A DNA stretch of 64,000 bases from JADZAI01 sp047602465 (lineage in GTDB: Bacteria; Pseudomonadota; Alphaproteobacteria; Micropepsales; Micropepsaceae), in contig JASGHF010000001.1 of NCBI GenBank assembly GCA_047602465.1, forward strand, positions 2,170,001 to 2,234,000, in the 5' to 3' direction. The notes beneath the pieces were generated by a model. That model ran no database searches and was not told the DNA's origin. It saw nothing but the letters and a program-made list of their open reading frames with translations. Below are positions 52,407 to 61,905 of the stretch, piece by piece. How positions within the stretch are numbered: the stretch's first letter is position 1; each line of letters begins with the position of its first letter. Position numbers and translations under genes: made by a program.

Positions 52407-52824
52407 TGAGTTCTCCGGCGACCGCCTCAGCCGCCCATGTGCCCAATGTCTTGTTGCGTGCGCCGGACGAGATCAGCCAGTAGCGATCCTTTCCTGCGGG
52501 CGCAAAATCGAATGTGCCGGTCAGGGTCTGATCGACGGGCAGCGTTTTGCCCTGCGACGCGGCGCCGGTGCAGACGAAGGTGATCGTCGCCGCGATGAAC
52601 CCGCCGGCCGCCTTCACCGTTCCCGACAGTTTGAACGACGTGTGCGTCAGCGCCGCGTCCTGGCCTTTCAGGGGCAGGATCGACGAGCGGTGCGTGCCCG
52701 TCACCTTTCCCCCGGCGATCTTCATCAGGCCGATGCCGACGAGATGCCAGGCCGTGCCTTCCGCCATCGAAGACCCGTCGAACCTGTAAGCGTACCGGCC
52801 GTCCTTCATCGCGTGTCCCTTCAT
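52390..52824 (-). CDS. Hypothetical beta-rich protein (144 aa)
   Basis: The 3' end overlaps that of the cyclase gene by 17 bases (convergent). The product begins MKGHAMKDGRYAYRFDGSSM and shows alternating hydrophobic strands (HLVGIGLMKIAGGKVTGTHR, FKLSGTVKAAGGFIAATITF), like a lipocalin/beta-barrel hydrophobic-ligand protein. No signal peptide. A start at residue 6 (MKDGRY) is also possible. Family not recognised. Confidence 0.6.
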   Translation of the reverse strand: MKGHAMKDGRYAYRFDGSSMAEGTAWHLVGIGLMKIAGGKVTGTHRSSILPLKGQDAALTHTSFKLSGTVKAAGGFIAATITFVCTGAASQGKTLPVDQTLTGTFDFAPAGKDRYWLISSGARNKTLGTWAAEAVAGELIRLSA

Positions 52825-52894
52825 GCCCGTTGCAGAAGGATCAACTACACTCTATGGGTGAAAGCGCCAAGAGCGCACAACCTGGAGGTGTATC

Positions 52895-53122
52895 ATGGCA
52901 AGTCGCGACAAGTTCACTCAAAGCCTGGCCGCCGGTGGCGCCCAGATCATGTGTATGGATCCGAAGTCGATCGCCGGTCTGTCGGCGGAACAGATCAGCG
53001 CCCTGCATGTCTGCAAGCACGAAATCCTGGCGGCGATCTGCCGTGTCTATACGCAGGTGCCGCAGAAGAAGGCGGACGCCGTCCTCAAGCAGTACCTGAA
53101 TTTTCCGGCGTTGAAGAAGTAG
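52895..53122 (+). CDS. Small hypothetical protein (75 aa)
   Basis: ATG after GGAGGTGTATC, a good RBS. Mostly helical: RDKFTQSLAAGGAQIMCMDP, LSAEQISALHVCKHEILAAI, VYTQVPQKKADAVLKQYLNF. Two cysteines. No family recognised; followed by a large hairpin. Confidence 0.6.
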   Translation: MASRDKFTQSLAAGGAQIMCMDPKSIAGLSAEQISALHVCKHEILAAICRVYTQVPQKKADAVLKQYLNFPALKK

Positions 53123-53125
53123 CAG

Positions 53126-53174
53126 GCTTCACGGACCCCGGCGCTGCGTGCCGCCGGGGTCGACGAGGTGAAGC
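53126..53174. terminator. Hairpin between convergent small gene and cheZ
   Basis: GACCCCGGCG (53134-53143) pairs with CGCCGGGGTC (53152-53161), and the outer GCTTCAC/GTGAAGC arms add seven pairs, around an 8-base loop. No long T tract; likely bidirectional terminator. Confidence 0.65.
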
Positions 53175-53175
53175 G

Positions 53176-53706
53176 TCAGCGGCGCAGAATCGCGTCCACG
53201 TCGGCCTGGCTGATGCCGCCGCCGTTCGGCAAAGCGGGGCCTTGCAGAAGCAGATCGTCGACGCCGTTCAGATCCCCGTCCTCGGCATCCAGCCCGAAAG
53301 GTTCACCGAGCTCCGCCTCCAGAGCCGCAAGGCGGCCCTCGATCAGCGTGAGCATGGTCGAGACCTTGTTGATGCGCTGTCCGGTGAGATCCTGGAACGC
53401 GCAGGCCTCGATGATCTCGAGGCAGGCATTCGTCACGCGGGCGCGGAACTTCTCCGGCGCCTCATCCGCCGGAGCGCCAAGGCAATCCTCGGCGCGCGCC
53501 ATGATGAGATCAGCCGCCGATTCAGTCGTCTCGACGACGGCTTTCATCTGCGCCTTGGCCTGGTTCATCCGGTCGCCGCGCAGGGCCGACGGCGCGAAAT
53601 CCTCGATCGCCTTGCGCGTGCGGCGCACATAGTTGACGAGATCCGCGCGCTGCCGGCGCAGCTGGTCGATCGTGTCGTGCAGGCGATTGTGCATGGGCTC
53701 GGTCAT
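53176..53706 (-). CDS. cheZ: CheZ-like CheY-P phosphatase
   Basis: 176 residues. Long helices are followed by the CheZ signature EACAFQDLTGQRINKVSTML (with the Gln-Asp pair) and an acidic linker. The last residues GGGISQADVDAILRR form the CheY-binding amphipathic tail. It dephosphorylates CheY-P. The ATGA junction with cheY indicates one operon, which is divergent from the cheA operon. Confidence 0.85.
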   Translation of the reverse strand: MTEPMHNRLHDTIDQLRRQRADLVNYVRRTRKAIEDFAPSALRGDRMNQAKAQMKAVVETTESAADLIMARAEDCLGAPADEAPEKFRARVTNACLEIIEACAFQDLTGQRINKVSTMLTLIEGRLAALEAELGEPFGLDAEDGDLNGVDDLLLQGPALPNGGGISQADVDAILRR

Positions 53707-54092
53707 GGCAACGGTCCCAGCACTGCGGAAATTTTCGACTTCAATACGTTCAAATTGAACGGCTTGATGATGTAGTTGTTGACGCCGGCGCCGCGCGCCG
53801 CGACCACATTCTCGGTCTTGGACTCGGCCGTCACCATGATGAAGGGCGTGGCCTTGGTCGCCTCGTCGCCCCGCACCATCTTCAGCAGATCGAGGCCGGT
53901 CACCGGCTGCATGTTCCAGTCGGACATCACCAGCCCATATTTCTTCTGCTTCAGAAGGCTGTAGGCCTCGTTCCCGTCCATGGCTTCGTCGATGTTGGAG
54001 AAGCCAAGCTGAATCAACAGATTCCGTACGATCCTCAGCATCGTCTTGTAATCATCGACGATAAGAACGGGCATCGTCATGTCCACTGCCAT
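53703..54092 (-). CDS. cheY: Chemotaxis response regulator CheY
   Basis: 129 residues from ATG at 54092 after GGGGGGAACAG. Single receiver domain: acidic pair Asp13-Asp14 (VLIVDDYKTM), phospho-acceptor Asp58 (LVMSDWNMQP), Thr in FIMVTAESKT and Lys in NYIIKPFN. Sequence is of the alphaproteobacterial CheY type. It carries the signal from CheA to the motor. Confidence 0.93.
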   Translation of the reverse strand: MAVDMTMPVLIVDDYKTMLRIVRNLLIQLGFSNIDEAMDGNEAYSLLKQKKYGLVMSDWNMQPVTGLDLLKMVRGDEATKATPFIMVTAESKTENVVAARGAGVNNYIIKPFNLNVLKSKISAVLGPLP

Positions 54093-54371
54093 CTGTTCCC
54101 CCCTGAAATGGCCCGTGGCAACGTAGTTTTCATTCGCTAACATTGAGTAACTGGGCAGTTATCCGGCCATTTTACGTAAGTTACAGATATCAATGCTTCG
54201 TCGAAAAGTAATATACGTAATTTATGTACAATTATCGGCTGAGTTCGTCTGATTACTTGCTAATAGTTCTCAGTAATACGTATCAAACAATTTGGCTGTT
54301 TGATTTTGATTAACAATGTTCGCGGAATCTCGGCCCCGTGAATCGCGCTGATCGGCGCGGCCGGGGCGAGC
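54093..54371. promoter_or_regulatory. AT-rich divergent cheY/cheA promoter region
   Basis: 279 bases, markedly AT-rich against the surrounding GC-rich genes. Three TACGTA cores occur: 54173-54178 (inside TTACGTAA), 54214-54219 (in TACGTAATTTATGTA) and 54277-54282 (inside ATACGTAT). The middle one matches elements upstream of the chemoreceptor and MHYT-kinase genes. No gene is visible. Confidence 0.6.
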
Positions 54372-57290
54372 ATGGACGACGTTCTCAGAGAGTTTCTGAC
54401 AGAGGCGTTCGAGAGCATCGAGGCTCTCGATACGAGTCTCGTGCAGTTCGAGAAGCATCCCGACAATCCAGCCCTGCTCGGCGAGATTTTCCGTGTGATG
54501 CACACGATCAAAGGAACATGCGGGTTCCTGAACCTGCCGCGGCTGGAACGCATCGCGCATGCCGGCGAGAACGTGCTGGGCCTGTTCCGCGACGGCGTTC
54601 TGGCGCCGACGCCTGCGAGCGTCGGGCCGATCCTGATGGCCATCGACACGATCAAGCACCTGCTGAATGTGCTTGACCGGACGGGTCAGGAAGAAGCCGG
54701 TGGCGACGAGGTCTTGCTCGCCCGGCTCGCGGCGGCAGAAGCCGGCGAGTTTGCGGAAGCTGCGAGCGCCGGTCCGGCGCAAGCGGCTGAATTGCCCTCA
54801 CTCGACGAGCTGGGCGGTCTTGCGACGCTCGATGCCGCAGCAGAGATCATGCTGCGTGTCCTGGCCGATACCTGCTTCTTCGCAGCCCGCGCCACACAGG
54901 AAGACCTCGATCTCGCGGCCGGTTTCTCGCGCGATGCGCTGGCCGCGATCCTTCGCAACGAAAAGCCGGGATCAGCCTTTGTCGCGGCCCTCGCGCGCGC
55001 CCTGCCGGGGGCGAGCGATGTGTCGGTCGTGCCTACAGTCCTCGCGGCGCTGGATGGCGCGCTGGAAGAGCTTGGCGTCGAGCCGGCGGCGCGTGACGCG
55101 CTCGCCGTCTTTCTGGAACCGGGCGGCGCGGCGCAGCCCGTTCAACGATCAGAAGGCGTCCCGTCAGCTCCGGTGCCGCTTCCGCCGCAGTCTCCCGTTT
55201 CACCGCCGCCGCAGGCCGAGACGGCGGCAGCCGCCGCGCCTGCGAAATCCGCCGAGGACAGCGCAGGCTCGGCAAGCTCGCAGACCATCCGCGTCAGCGT
55301 CGATGCGCTGGAGCAGCTGATGAATGTGGTCAGCGAGCTGGTGCTGATCCGCAACCAGCTGCTGCAGACCAGCCGCCAGATTCCCGACAGCCCCTTCGCG
55401 GCCCCGCTTCAGCGTTTGAACCACGTCACGACCGAGCTGCAGGAGAGCGTCATGACGACGCGCATGCAGCCGATAGGCAATGCCTGGCAGAAGCTGCCGC
55501 GCATCGTCCGCGACCTCGCCGTCGAACTCGGCAAGAAGATCGATCTGGAAATGCTGGGCGCGGAGACCGAGCTCGACCGGCAGGTTCTGGAGCTGATCAA
55601 AGACCCGCTGACCCACATGATCCGCAACGCCGCCGATCATGGTCTGGAAGGACCGGAGGAACGGCGCGCCGCCGGCAAACCGGACACGGGCCGCGTGCTG
55701 CTGCAGGCGCGTCACGAGGGCGGTCATATCGTCGTGGAGATCTCCGACGACGGGCGCGGCCTGCCGCTGGCGCGGCTGCGGCAGAAGGCGGTCGACAATG
55801 GATTGATGTCGCGAGCCGAGGCCGACGCGGCCCCCAACGCGCAGATCCAGCAGCTGATCTTCCATGCCGGTCTGTCCACGGCCGCCGCCGTCACGAACGT
55901 CTCGGGCCGCGGCGTCGGGATGGACGTGGTGCGCACGAATATCGAGAAGATCGGCGGGACGATCGAACTTGCGTCGCGTGAGGGCGCGGGCACACGGTTC
56001 ACGATCCGCATCCCGCTGACGCTGACCATCGTTTCGGCGCTGATCGTCGAGTCGGCCGGCCGGCGCTTCGCCATGCCGCAATCGAGCGTTCTGGAGCTGG
56101 TGGGCACCAACCCGTCGTCGCGCAATCTCATCGAATATCTGAACGGCGCGCCGGTGCTGAGGCTGCGCGACAGGCTGCTGCCCCTGATCTCCCTGCAGAA
56201 TCTCCTGAAGCTGCCGCCCGCCGACGATCAGCCGGTCGAAGGCTGCATCATGGTCACGCAGATCGGCTCTTTCTCGTTCGGGATCATCGTGGACCGCGTC
56301 TTCGATACCGAGGAAATCGTGGTGAAGCCGGTCGCGCGCGTGCTGAAGCATATTCCGCTGTTTTCGGGAAACACCATTCTCGGCGACGGATCGGTCATCA
56401 TGATCCTGGATCCGAAGGGGATTGCGGCAGAGACGGGCCGCATCGACACGAGCGCCGGCGAGCATGCCTTCGCCGACCGGCGTCAGCCGCCGAGCGAGCA
56501 TCATCCGATCCTTGTCGTGCGTTATGGCGGCGACCGCTGGAAGGCGGTGCCGTTGTCGCTGGTGGCCCGGATCGAGGAGCTGGAGGCGGGCAGGGTCGAG
56601 GCCGTCGACGGACGCAAGGTGCTTCAGTATCGCGGCCGCCTGATCCCCGTGATGACCATCGACGACGCGCCGCTGGAGTTCGCCGCGGGCGGCGCAACCA
56701 AGCCCGTGCTGGTCTTCGAGAATAACGGCCGCGATTTCGCGCTGGTCGTCGACGACATCCTCGACATCGTCGACCAGAGTCTCGTGACGCAACTGGAGCC
56801 TGCTTCGCCGGGGCGGCTCGGCAGTCTCATCGTTTCGGGACGCGCCGCCGATCTGCTCGATATTGGCCACTACTGGTCGGCGATCATCGGTTCATCCCGC
56901 CCGGCGCGATCCGAAGGCCCGGCGAGCATTCTTCTGGTCGAGCCTAATCCGTTCTTCCGGCGCATTCTTCAGCCGCTCCTCGCATCCGCCGGTTACGCGG
57001 TCACGTTGGCGGGGTCGGCCAGCGAAGCGCAGGCGATCGCGGCCTCGGGCCAGTCGTTCAGCCTCGTTCTGGCGGACACTGCAGAGGATGTGAGCGATCT
57101 GAAAGCCCAGGCGTTTGCACGGTCCGGCGATGGCGGCGGCATTCCGCCCGTCGTCGGCCTGTCCGATTCCGACGACGATCTCGCGGCCGGTCATTCGGAC
57201 GCTTTCGCGGCGCTCGCCAACAAGCACGATCGCCGCAACATCCTTCGCGCCATTCGCGCCGCCTCGGCCCCGGCCGGGAGGGCGGCCTGA
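54372..57290 (+). CDS. cheA: Chemotaxis histidine kinase CheA with two CheW domains and C-terminal receiver
   Basis: 972 residues. HPt domain 1-115 with phospho-His44 (FRVMHTIKGTCGFL). A linker domain follows, then dimerisation (VSVDALEQLMNVVSELVLIR), ATPase (THMIRNAADHGLE, SDDGRGLPLARL, GRGVGMDVVRTNIEKIGGTI), a CheW-like domain ending about 715, a second CheW-like part (about 720-850) and a receiver-like C-terminus (852-965). The receiver starts ILLVEPNPFFRRIL, where the acidic pair is Glu-Pro, so it may be inactive; an Asp is present in VLADTAED. First gene of cheA-cheW-mcp-cheB-cheR. Confidence 0.92.
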   Translation: MDDVLREFLTEAFESIEALDTSLVQFEKHPDNPALLGEIFRVMHTIKGTCGFLNLPRLERIAHAGENVLGLFRDGVLAPTPASVGPILMAIDTIKHLLNVLDRTGQEEAGGDEVLLARLAAAEAGEFAEAASAGPAQAAELPSLDELGGLATLDAAAEIMLRVLADTCFFAARATQEDLDLAAGFSRDALAAILRNEKPGSAFVAALARALPGASDVSVVPTVLAALDGALEELGVEPAARDALAVFLEPGGAAQPVQRSEGVPSAPVPLPPQSPVSPPPQAETAAAAAPAKSAEDSAGSASSQTIRVSVDALEQLMNVVSELVLIRNQLLQTSRQIPDSPFAAPLQRLNHVTTELQESVMTTRMQPIGNAWQKLPRIVRDLAVELGKKIDLEMLGAETELDRQVLELIKDPLTHMIRNAADHGLEGPEERRAAGKPDTGRVLLQARHEGGHIVVEISDDGRGLPLARLRQKAVDNGLMSRAEADAAPNAQIQQLIFHAGLSTAAAVTNVSGRGVGMDVVRTNIEKIGGTIELASREGAGTRFTIRIPLTLTIVSALIVESAGRRFAMPQSSVLELVGTNPSSRNLIEYLNGAPVLRLRDRLLPLISLQNLLKLPPADDQPVEGCIMVTQIGSFSFGIIVDRVFDTEEIVVKPVARVLKHIPLFSGNTILGDGSVIMILDPKGIAAETGRIDTSAGEHAFADRRQPPSEHHPILVVRYGGDRWKAVPLSLVARIEELEAGRVEAVDGRKVLQYRGRLIPVMTIDDAPLEFAAGGATKPVLVFENNGRDFALVVDDILDIVDQSLVTQLEPASPGRLGSLIVSGRAADLLDIGHYWSAIIGSSRPARSEGPASILLVEPNPFFRRILQPLLASAGYAVTLAGSASEAQAIAASGQSFSLVLADTAEDVSDLKAQAFARSGDGGGIPPVVGLSDSDDDLAAGHSDAFAALANKHDRRNILRAIRAASAPAGRAA

Positions 57291-57775
57291 TGACGACCCT
57301 GGAGATGGTCCACAAGCGCCGGGTCGAAGACCGGGAACCGACGATGTGGCTGACGGTCTTCGTTCATGGCCAGACCTTCGGCCTGCCGGTGCTGAGGGTG
57401 CGCGACGTCATCGCGTCGCCCGTGATCAACGCCGTGCCGCTTGCGCCGGCGGAGGTTGCAGGCTCGCTCAATCTTCGCGGGCGTATCGTGACGGCTATCG
57501 ACATGCGCATTCGTCTCGGTCTTGCGCCGCGCGATCCGGCCGAGAAGGTCATGTGCGCCATCGTCGAGCTGGGCGAGGGCGTCCAGGCGGAACACTACGC
57601 GCTGCTGGTCGATGAAGTCGGTGACGTTCTCTCGCTTGGTGGCGATATCTGGGAGAAGAGCCCGGTCACGCTGTCGCCCGGCTGGCAGACGCTTTGCTCG
57701 GGTCTCTTTCGCCTCGATCAGGGGTTGATGCTGGCGCTCGATGTCGATGCGATCATCGGGGGCATCGTTGACTGA
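57290..57775 (+). CDS. cheW: CheW adaptor
   Basis: 161 residues overlapping the cheA stop by one base. Sequence TMWLTVFVHGQTFGLPVLRV, SPVINAVPLAPAEVAGSLNL, RGRIVTAIDMRIRLGL and VDEVGDVLSLGGDIWEKSPV is standard CheW. It couples the receptor to CheA. Confidence 0.95.
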   Translation: MTTLEMVHKRRVEDREPTMWLTVFVHGQTFGLPVLRVRDVIASPVINAVPLAPAEVAGSLNLRGRIVTAIDMRIRLGLAPRDPAEKVMCAIVELGEGVQAEHYALLVDEVGDVLSLGGDIWEKSPVTLSPGWQTLCSGLFRLDQGLMLALDVDAIIGGIVD

Positions 57776-57796
57776 CGCGGCATCGGTGCGACCACT

Positions 57797-57810
57797 GCAT
57801 AAATTACGTA
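57797..57810. promoter_or_regulatory. TACGTAATTTATGC motif upstream of mcp
   Basis: On the minus strand TACGTAATTTATGC, matching TACGTAATTTATGT at 54214. It lies about 110 bases before the receptor start in an AT-rich stretch (57790-57840). Candidate regulator site. Confidence 0.5.
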
Positions 57811-57917
57811 ACTATCTGAAATATCTGCTTTTTTTTTAGCGGACGTTTAGGGCTGGATTAACAATAGGCGGGCAGGGTGTCCGCAAAGGGGCGCAGCGCG
57901 CCCGAGGGGGACTGGAC

Positions 57918-59907
57918 ATGGCGCGTACGTGGTACGGACTGGCGAGCAAGCCGGCCAATTCGGCAGCGGAACAGGTTGAGCCGGCGCAGGTCATGCCGCG
58001 CACCGCCGAGCAGGTTCTCGAAGCGATCAGCCGGTCGCAGGCGATGATCGAGTTCAACCTCGATGGCACCGTCATCACGGCGAACGAGAACTTTCTCGCG
58101 ACGCTCGGCTACACGCTGGACGAGATCAGGGGCCGGCATCATTCGATGTTCTGCGACGCTGAAACGCGCGACTCCGCCGACTATCGCATGTTCTGGGTGA
58201 AGCTCGGCCGCGGCAATTTCGATGCCGGCCAATACAAGCGCATCGCCAAGGGCGGCCGCGAAGTGTGGATCCAGGCAAGCTACAACCCTGTGATGGACGC
58301 CGCCGGCAACGCCGTGAAGGTCGTGAAGTTCGCAACCGACATCACGCAGCAGAAGATGGTTCTCGCGAACTACGAGGGCCAGATCGAGGCGATCGGCAAA
58401 GCGCAGGCGGTGATCGAGTTCGACCTCGACGGCACCATCATCAACGCCAACAAGAACTTCCTCGACACGCTCGGCTATTCCCTCGCCGACATCAAAGGGA
58501 AGAACCACGCGATCTTCTGCGACGCGGCGATGCGGACCTCCGCCGAGTACAGGTTCTTCTGGGACAAGCTGTCTCGAGGGGAATTCGACGCGGGCCAGTA
58601 CAAGCGCATCGCACGCGATGGCCGCGAGATATGGATCCAGGCGAGCTACAATCCCATCATGGATATGAGCGGCAGGCCGTTCAAGGTCGTCAAATACGCG
58701 ACCGATATCACCGAGCAGAAGCAGGCCCAGGCGAATTTCGAGGGCCAGCTCGCCGCCATCAGCAAGGCGCAGGCCGTCATCGAGTTCAATCTCGATGGCT
58801 CGATCGTCACAGCGAACGAGAACTTTCTGAAGACGCTCGGCTATACGCTGGACGAGATCAAGGGCAAGCACCACTCGAACATTCGTCGATCCGGAAACGC
58901 GCAATTCTACCGACTATCGTATCTTCTGGGAGAAGCTGGGGCGCGGCGAGTATGACGCCGGCCAGTACAAGCGCATCGCCAAGAATGGCGCCGAAGTCTG
59001 GATCCAGGCGAGCTACAACCCGATCATGGACATGAGCGGGCGGCCCTTCAAAGTCGTCAAATATGCGACCGATATCACCGCGCAGATGGGGATCGCCGAG
59101 CGCGTGAAGGAAATCTCCGGCATCGTCGCGTCGGCCTCGGCAGAAATGCGCGCGACGGCAGAGGCGATGTCGGAAACGGCGGCGGAAACGACGCGCATGG
59201 CTTCGGCGGTGTCGAATGCAGCCCATGTCGCCTCCAGCAACGTGCAGACCGTGTCGGCGGCGGGCGAAGAGCTTTCGGCCTCGATCGGCGAGATCGGCCG
59301 TCAGGTGACGGACTCCAATGTCATCACCCAGAATGCGGTGATCGAAGCGGACCGCACCTGCGCTTCGATCCAGACGCTGGCCGACGCCGCGTCCAAGATC
59401 GGCAACGTCGTCACGCTGATCAACAACATCGCCGGGCAGACGAAGCTGCTGGCGCTCAACGCCACGATCGAAGCGGCGCGCGCCGGCGAGGCGGGCAAAG
59501 GCTTCGCCGTCGTCGCCTCGGAGGTGAAGAGCCTCAGCGACCAGACCGCCAAAGCGACGGACGAGATTTCCTCGCAGGTGAACGCCATGCAGGCGGCGAC
59601 CTCGACCTCGGTGACGGCGATCCAGTCGATCGCCGGCACGATCCGCAAGGTCGCCGAAATTGCGGCGGCCATCGCCGGCGCGGTGGAAGAGCAATCGGCG
59701 GCGACGCGCGAGATCGCGGCGAACGTTACGCAGGCGGCCGACGGAACGGAGCGGGTATCGTCGTCCATCGGGCATGTGAACGAGGCGGCGGTCCAGACCA
59801 GCGGCGCCTGCGCCGAACTGCTCAACTCGTCCAGCGAACTGGCGAAACAGGCCGAAGCGCTGCGCGGGGAAATGGACAAGTTCCTTCCGAAACGGAAAGT
59901 CGCTTGA
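57918..59907 (+). CDS. Cytoplasmic methyl-accepting chemoreceptor with three PAS domains (apparent +1 frameshift)
   Basis: No membrane segment. Three tandem PAS domains (about 30-145, 150-265, 270-385) share QAVIEFDLDGTIINANKNFL-like openings and the ending EIWIQASYNPIMDMSGRPFK. They lead to a chemoreceptor signalling domain (DAASKIGNVVTLINNIAGQT, LLALNATIEAARAGEAGKGF, AVVASEVKSLSDQTAKATDE). The third PAS is broken: KHHSNIRRSGN in the first frame should be FVDPETRNSTDYRIFWEKLG one base later (about 58878-58881). Removing one base gives 662 residues. Soluble PAS receptors often sense redox or cytosolic signals. Confidence 0.85.
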
Positions 59908-59950
59908 AGCACTTCGAACCCTTTGATGGCGTCAAAGCTGCGGCGGCCGC

Positions 59951-61048
59951 ATGAGCGCCGCCGCAGCAATGCCGCGCGGCGGACCGCCGGCGCCGCCCGT
60001 CCGCGTCATGCTCGTGGACGACAGCGCGGTCATGCGCGGGTTTCTGCGCCGGGTTCTGGAGCCGGAGACTCGCATCCAGATCGTCGGCGCCGCAGCGAAC
60101 GGCAAAGAGGCCATCGAACTTCTGGGGCCGCTGAAGCCTGACGCCGTGATCCTCGATATCGAGATGCCGGTGATGGACGGCATCACGGCGCTGCCGCTGA
60201 TGCTGGAGGCGCATCCAGGGCTCAAGGTTCTGGTCGCATCGGTCCTGAGCAAGCGGAACGCGAGCATCAGCCTCGATGCGATGCGTCTGGGCGCGGCGGA
60301 CTATGTGGCGAAGCCGGAAAAGGCCTTTGCGCCGGAAGTGGCGAGTGCCTACGGAGCCGATCTTGCGGAGCGCATCGTCGCGATCACCAAGCGCGGCGGC
60401 GTGACCCAGCCTCAGCGGACTGAGGCGTCTGCGGTGATTCCAGCGGCGGCCCCTCGAACGACGGCGCCTTCCACCGTCGCGGCGATCGCCATCGGTTCAT
60501 CGACCGGCGGACCGCCGGCGCTCATGCAGGTGCTGGGCGCCATCCAGACGGTGACGCAGCCGATCTTCATCACCCAGCATATGCCCGCGACCTTCACCTC
60601 GCTGCTGGCCGAATCCCTGGGGCGCTTGACCGGACGCCCCTCGGCAGAGGCCGTCGACGGCGAGGCCGTGCAGCCGGGCCGCATCTATGTCGCGCCGGCA
60701 GGGCTGCACCTCACGGTGCAGCGTGTCGGCACCAAGGTCTTTGTGCGTCTCAACGACGATCCACCCGAGAACTACTGCAAGCCCGCAGTCGATCCGATGT
60801 TCCGGTCGCTCGCCGAGGCCTACGGGCGCGGTCTGCTCGGCGTCGTCCTGACCGGGATGGGCAGCGACAGCGCGAAAGGTTGCGAGGCCATCGCCCAGAA
60901 GGGCGGCCGCTTCATCGCGCAGGACGAAAAGACCAGCGTCGTCTGGGGCATGCCGGGTGCGGCGGCCAAGACGGGGCTGGCTGATGCCGTTGTGGCGCTA
61001 GGAGATATCGCCGCATTCATTTCCAGGTTGTGTGGACACAAGTCATGA
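59951..61048 (+). CDS. cheB: Chemotaxis methylesterase CheB
   Basis: 365 residues. Receiver VRVMLVDDSAVMRGFLRRVL with phospho-Asp69 (AVILDIEMPVMDG), then CheB methylesterase with Ser in AIGSSTGGPPAL, His in FITQHMPATFTS and Asp in LTGMGSDSAKGC, the catalytic triad. It removes methyl groups from receptor glutamates. Starts 44 bases after mcp. Confidence 0.95.
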   Translation: MSAAAAMPRGGPPAPPVRVMLVDDSAVMRGFLRRVLEPETRIQIVGAAANGKEAIELLGPLKPDAVILDIEMPVMDGITALPLMLEAHPGLKVLVASVLSKRNASISLDAMRLGAADYVAKPEKAFAPEVASAYGADLAERIVAITKRGGVTQPQRTEASAVIPAAAPRTTAPSTVAAIAIGSSTGGPPALMQVLGAIQTVTQPIFITQHMPATFTSLLAESLGRLTGRPSAEAVDGEAVQPGRIYVAPAGLHLTVQRVGTKVFVRLNDDPPENYCKPAVDPMFRSLAEAYGRGLLGVVLTGMGSDSAKGCEAIAQKGGRFIAQDEKTSVVWGMPGAAAKTGLADAVVALGDIAAFISRLCGHKS

Positions 61049-61902
61049 CGATCCGCGAGTCCTCGTTCCTGGCTTTGATCAACCTCCTGAAGCAGAAGTC
61101 CGGGCTGATCATCACGCCGGACAAGCTGTATCTCGTCGAGAGCCGTCTTCGGCCTGTCGCGGACATGCTCGGCTTCCCGAACATCGCCGCCTTCGTCGAC
61201 CATCTGGCATTGGCGCCGTCGGAGCGCGCCGTGCAGCTGACGGTTGAGGCGATGGCGACGCACGAAACCTCGTTCTTCCGGGACAGCGTGCCCTTCGAGC
61301 GGCTTCGCGACGAGCTGTTGCCGACGCTGCTGCGGGCGCGCCCCACCTCGTCGCCGCTGCGCTTCCTATGCGCCGCCTGCTCCAGCGGGCAGGAGCCGCT
61401 GTCGCTCGCGATGCTGCTGGACGAACAGGGCATTCTCGCCGGGCCTCGCCCGGTCTCGATCGTCGCGTTCGATATCTCCGATCAGATTCTGGAGCGCGCG
61501 AAGACGGGTCTTTACAGCGATTTCCAGGTCAATCGCGGCCTGACGCCGGAGCGCATCCAGCGGCACTTCTCGAAGGCCGGCGATACCTATCGCGTGCAGC
61601 CCAAACTGATGTCGCGGATCGACTATCGCAAGGTCAACATCCTGACGGGTCTGTCCGCGCTCGGTATGTTCGACGTCATCTTCTGCCGCAATGTGCTGAT
61701 CTATTTCGACGACGCGACCAAGGCGCAGATCCTGAATGCGCTTTCACGTCTCCTGCCGGCCGATGGCGTGCTGATCCTGGGCAGTTCGGAGACGGCGTTG
61801 AAGGAAAGCGCGGTCTTTGTGCCGGAGCGGGTGGGGCGCGGAATCTTCATGAAGCCGCAGACCCCTCAGGCTGTGGTCAAGCCCTTGCAGGCGCGGGCTT
61901 GA
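61045..61902 (+). CDS. cheR: Chemotaxis methyltransferase CheR
   Basis: 285 residues from ATG at 61045 (ATGA with cheB stop). SAM-binding and CheR motifs: THETSFFRDSVPFERLRDEL, LCAACSSGQEPLSLAMLLDE and FDVIFCRNVLIYFDD. Methylates receptor glutamates. Last gene of the chemotaxis operon. Confidence 0.95.
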   Translation: MTIRESSFLALINLLKQKSGLIITPDKLYLVESRLRPVADMLGFPNIAAFVDHLALAPSERAVQLTVEAMATHETSFFRDSVPFERLRDELLPTLLRARPTSSPLRFLCAACSSGQEPLSLAMLLDEQGILAGPRPVSIVAFDISDQILERAKTGLYSDFQVNRGLTPERIQRHFSKAGDTYRVQPKLMSRIDYRKVNILTGLSALGMFDVIFCRNVLIYFDDATKAQILNALSRLLPADGVLILGSSETALKESAVFVPERVGRGIFMKPQTPQAVVKPLQARA

Positions 61903-61905
61903 AGG

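Noticed and set aside
54372..57290. Split of CheA into kinase and a separate regulator
   Set aside because: The frame is continuous with no internal stop or RBS before the second CheW-like and receiver domains, so it is one fused protein.
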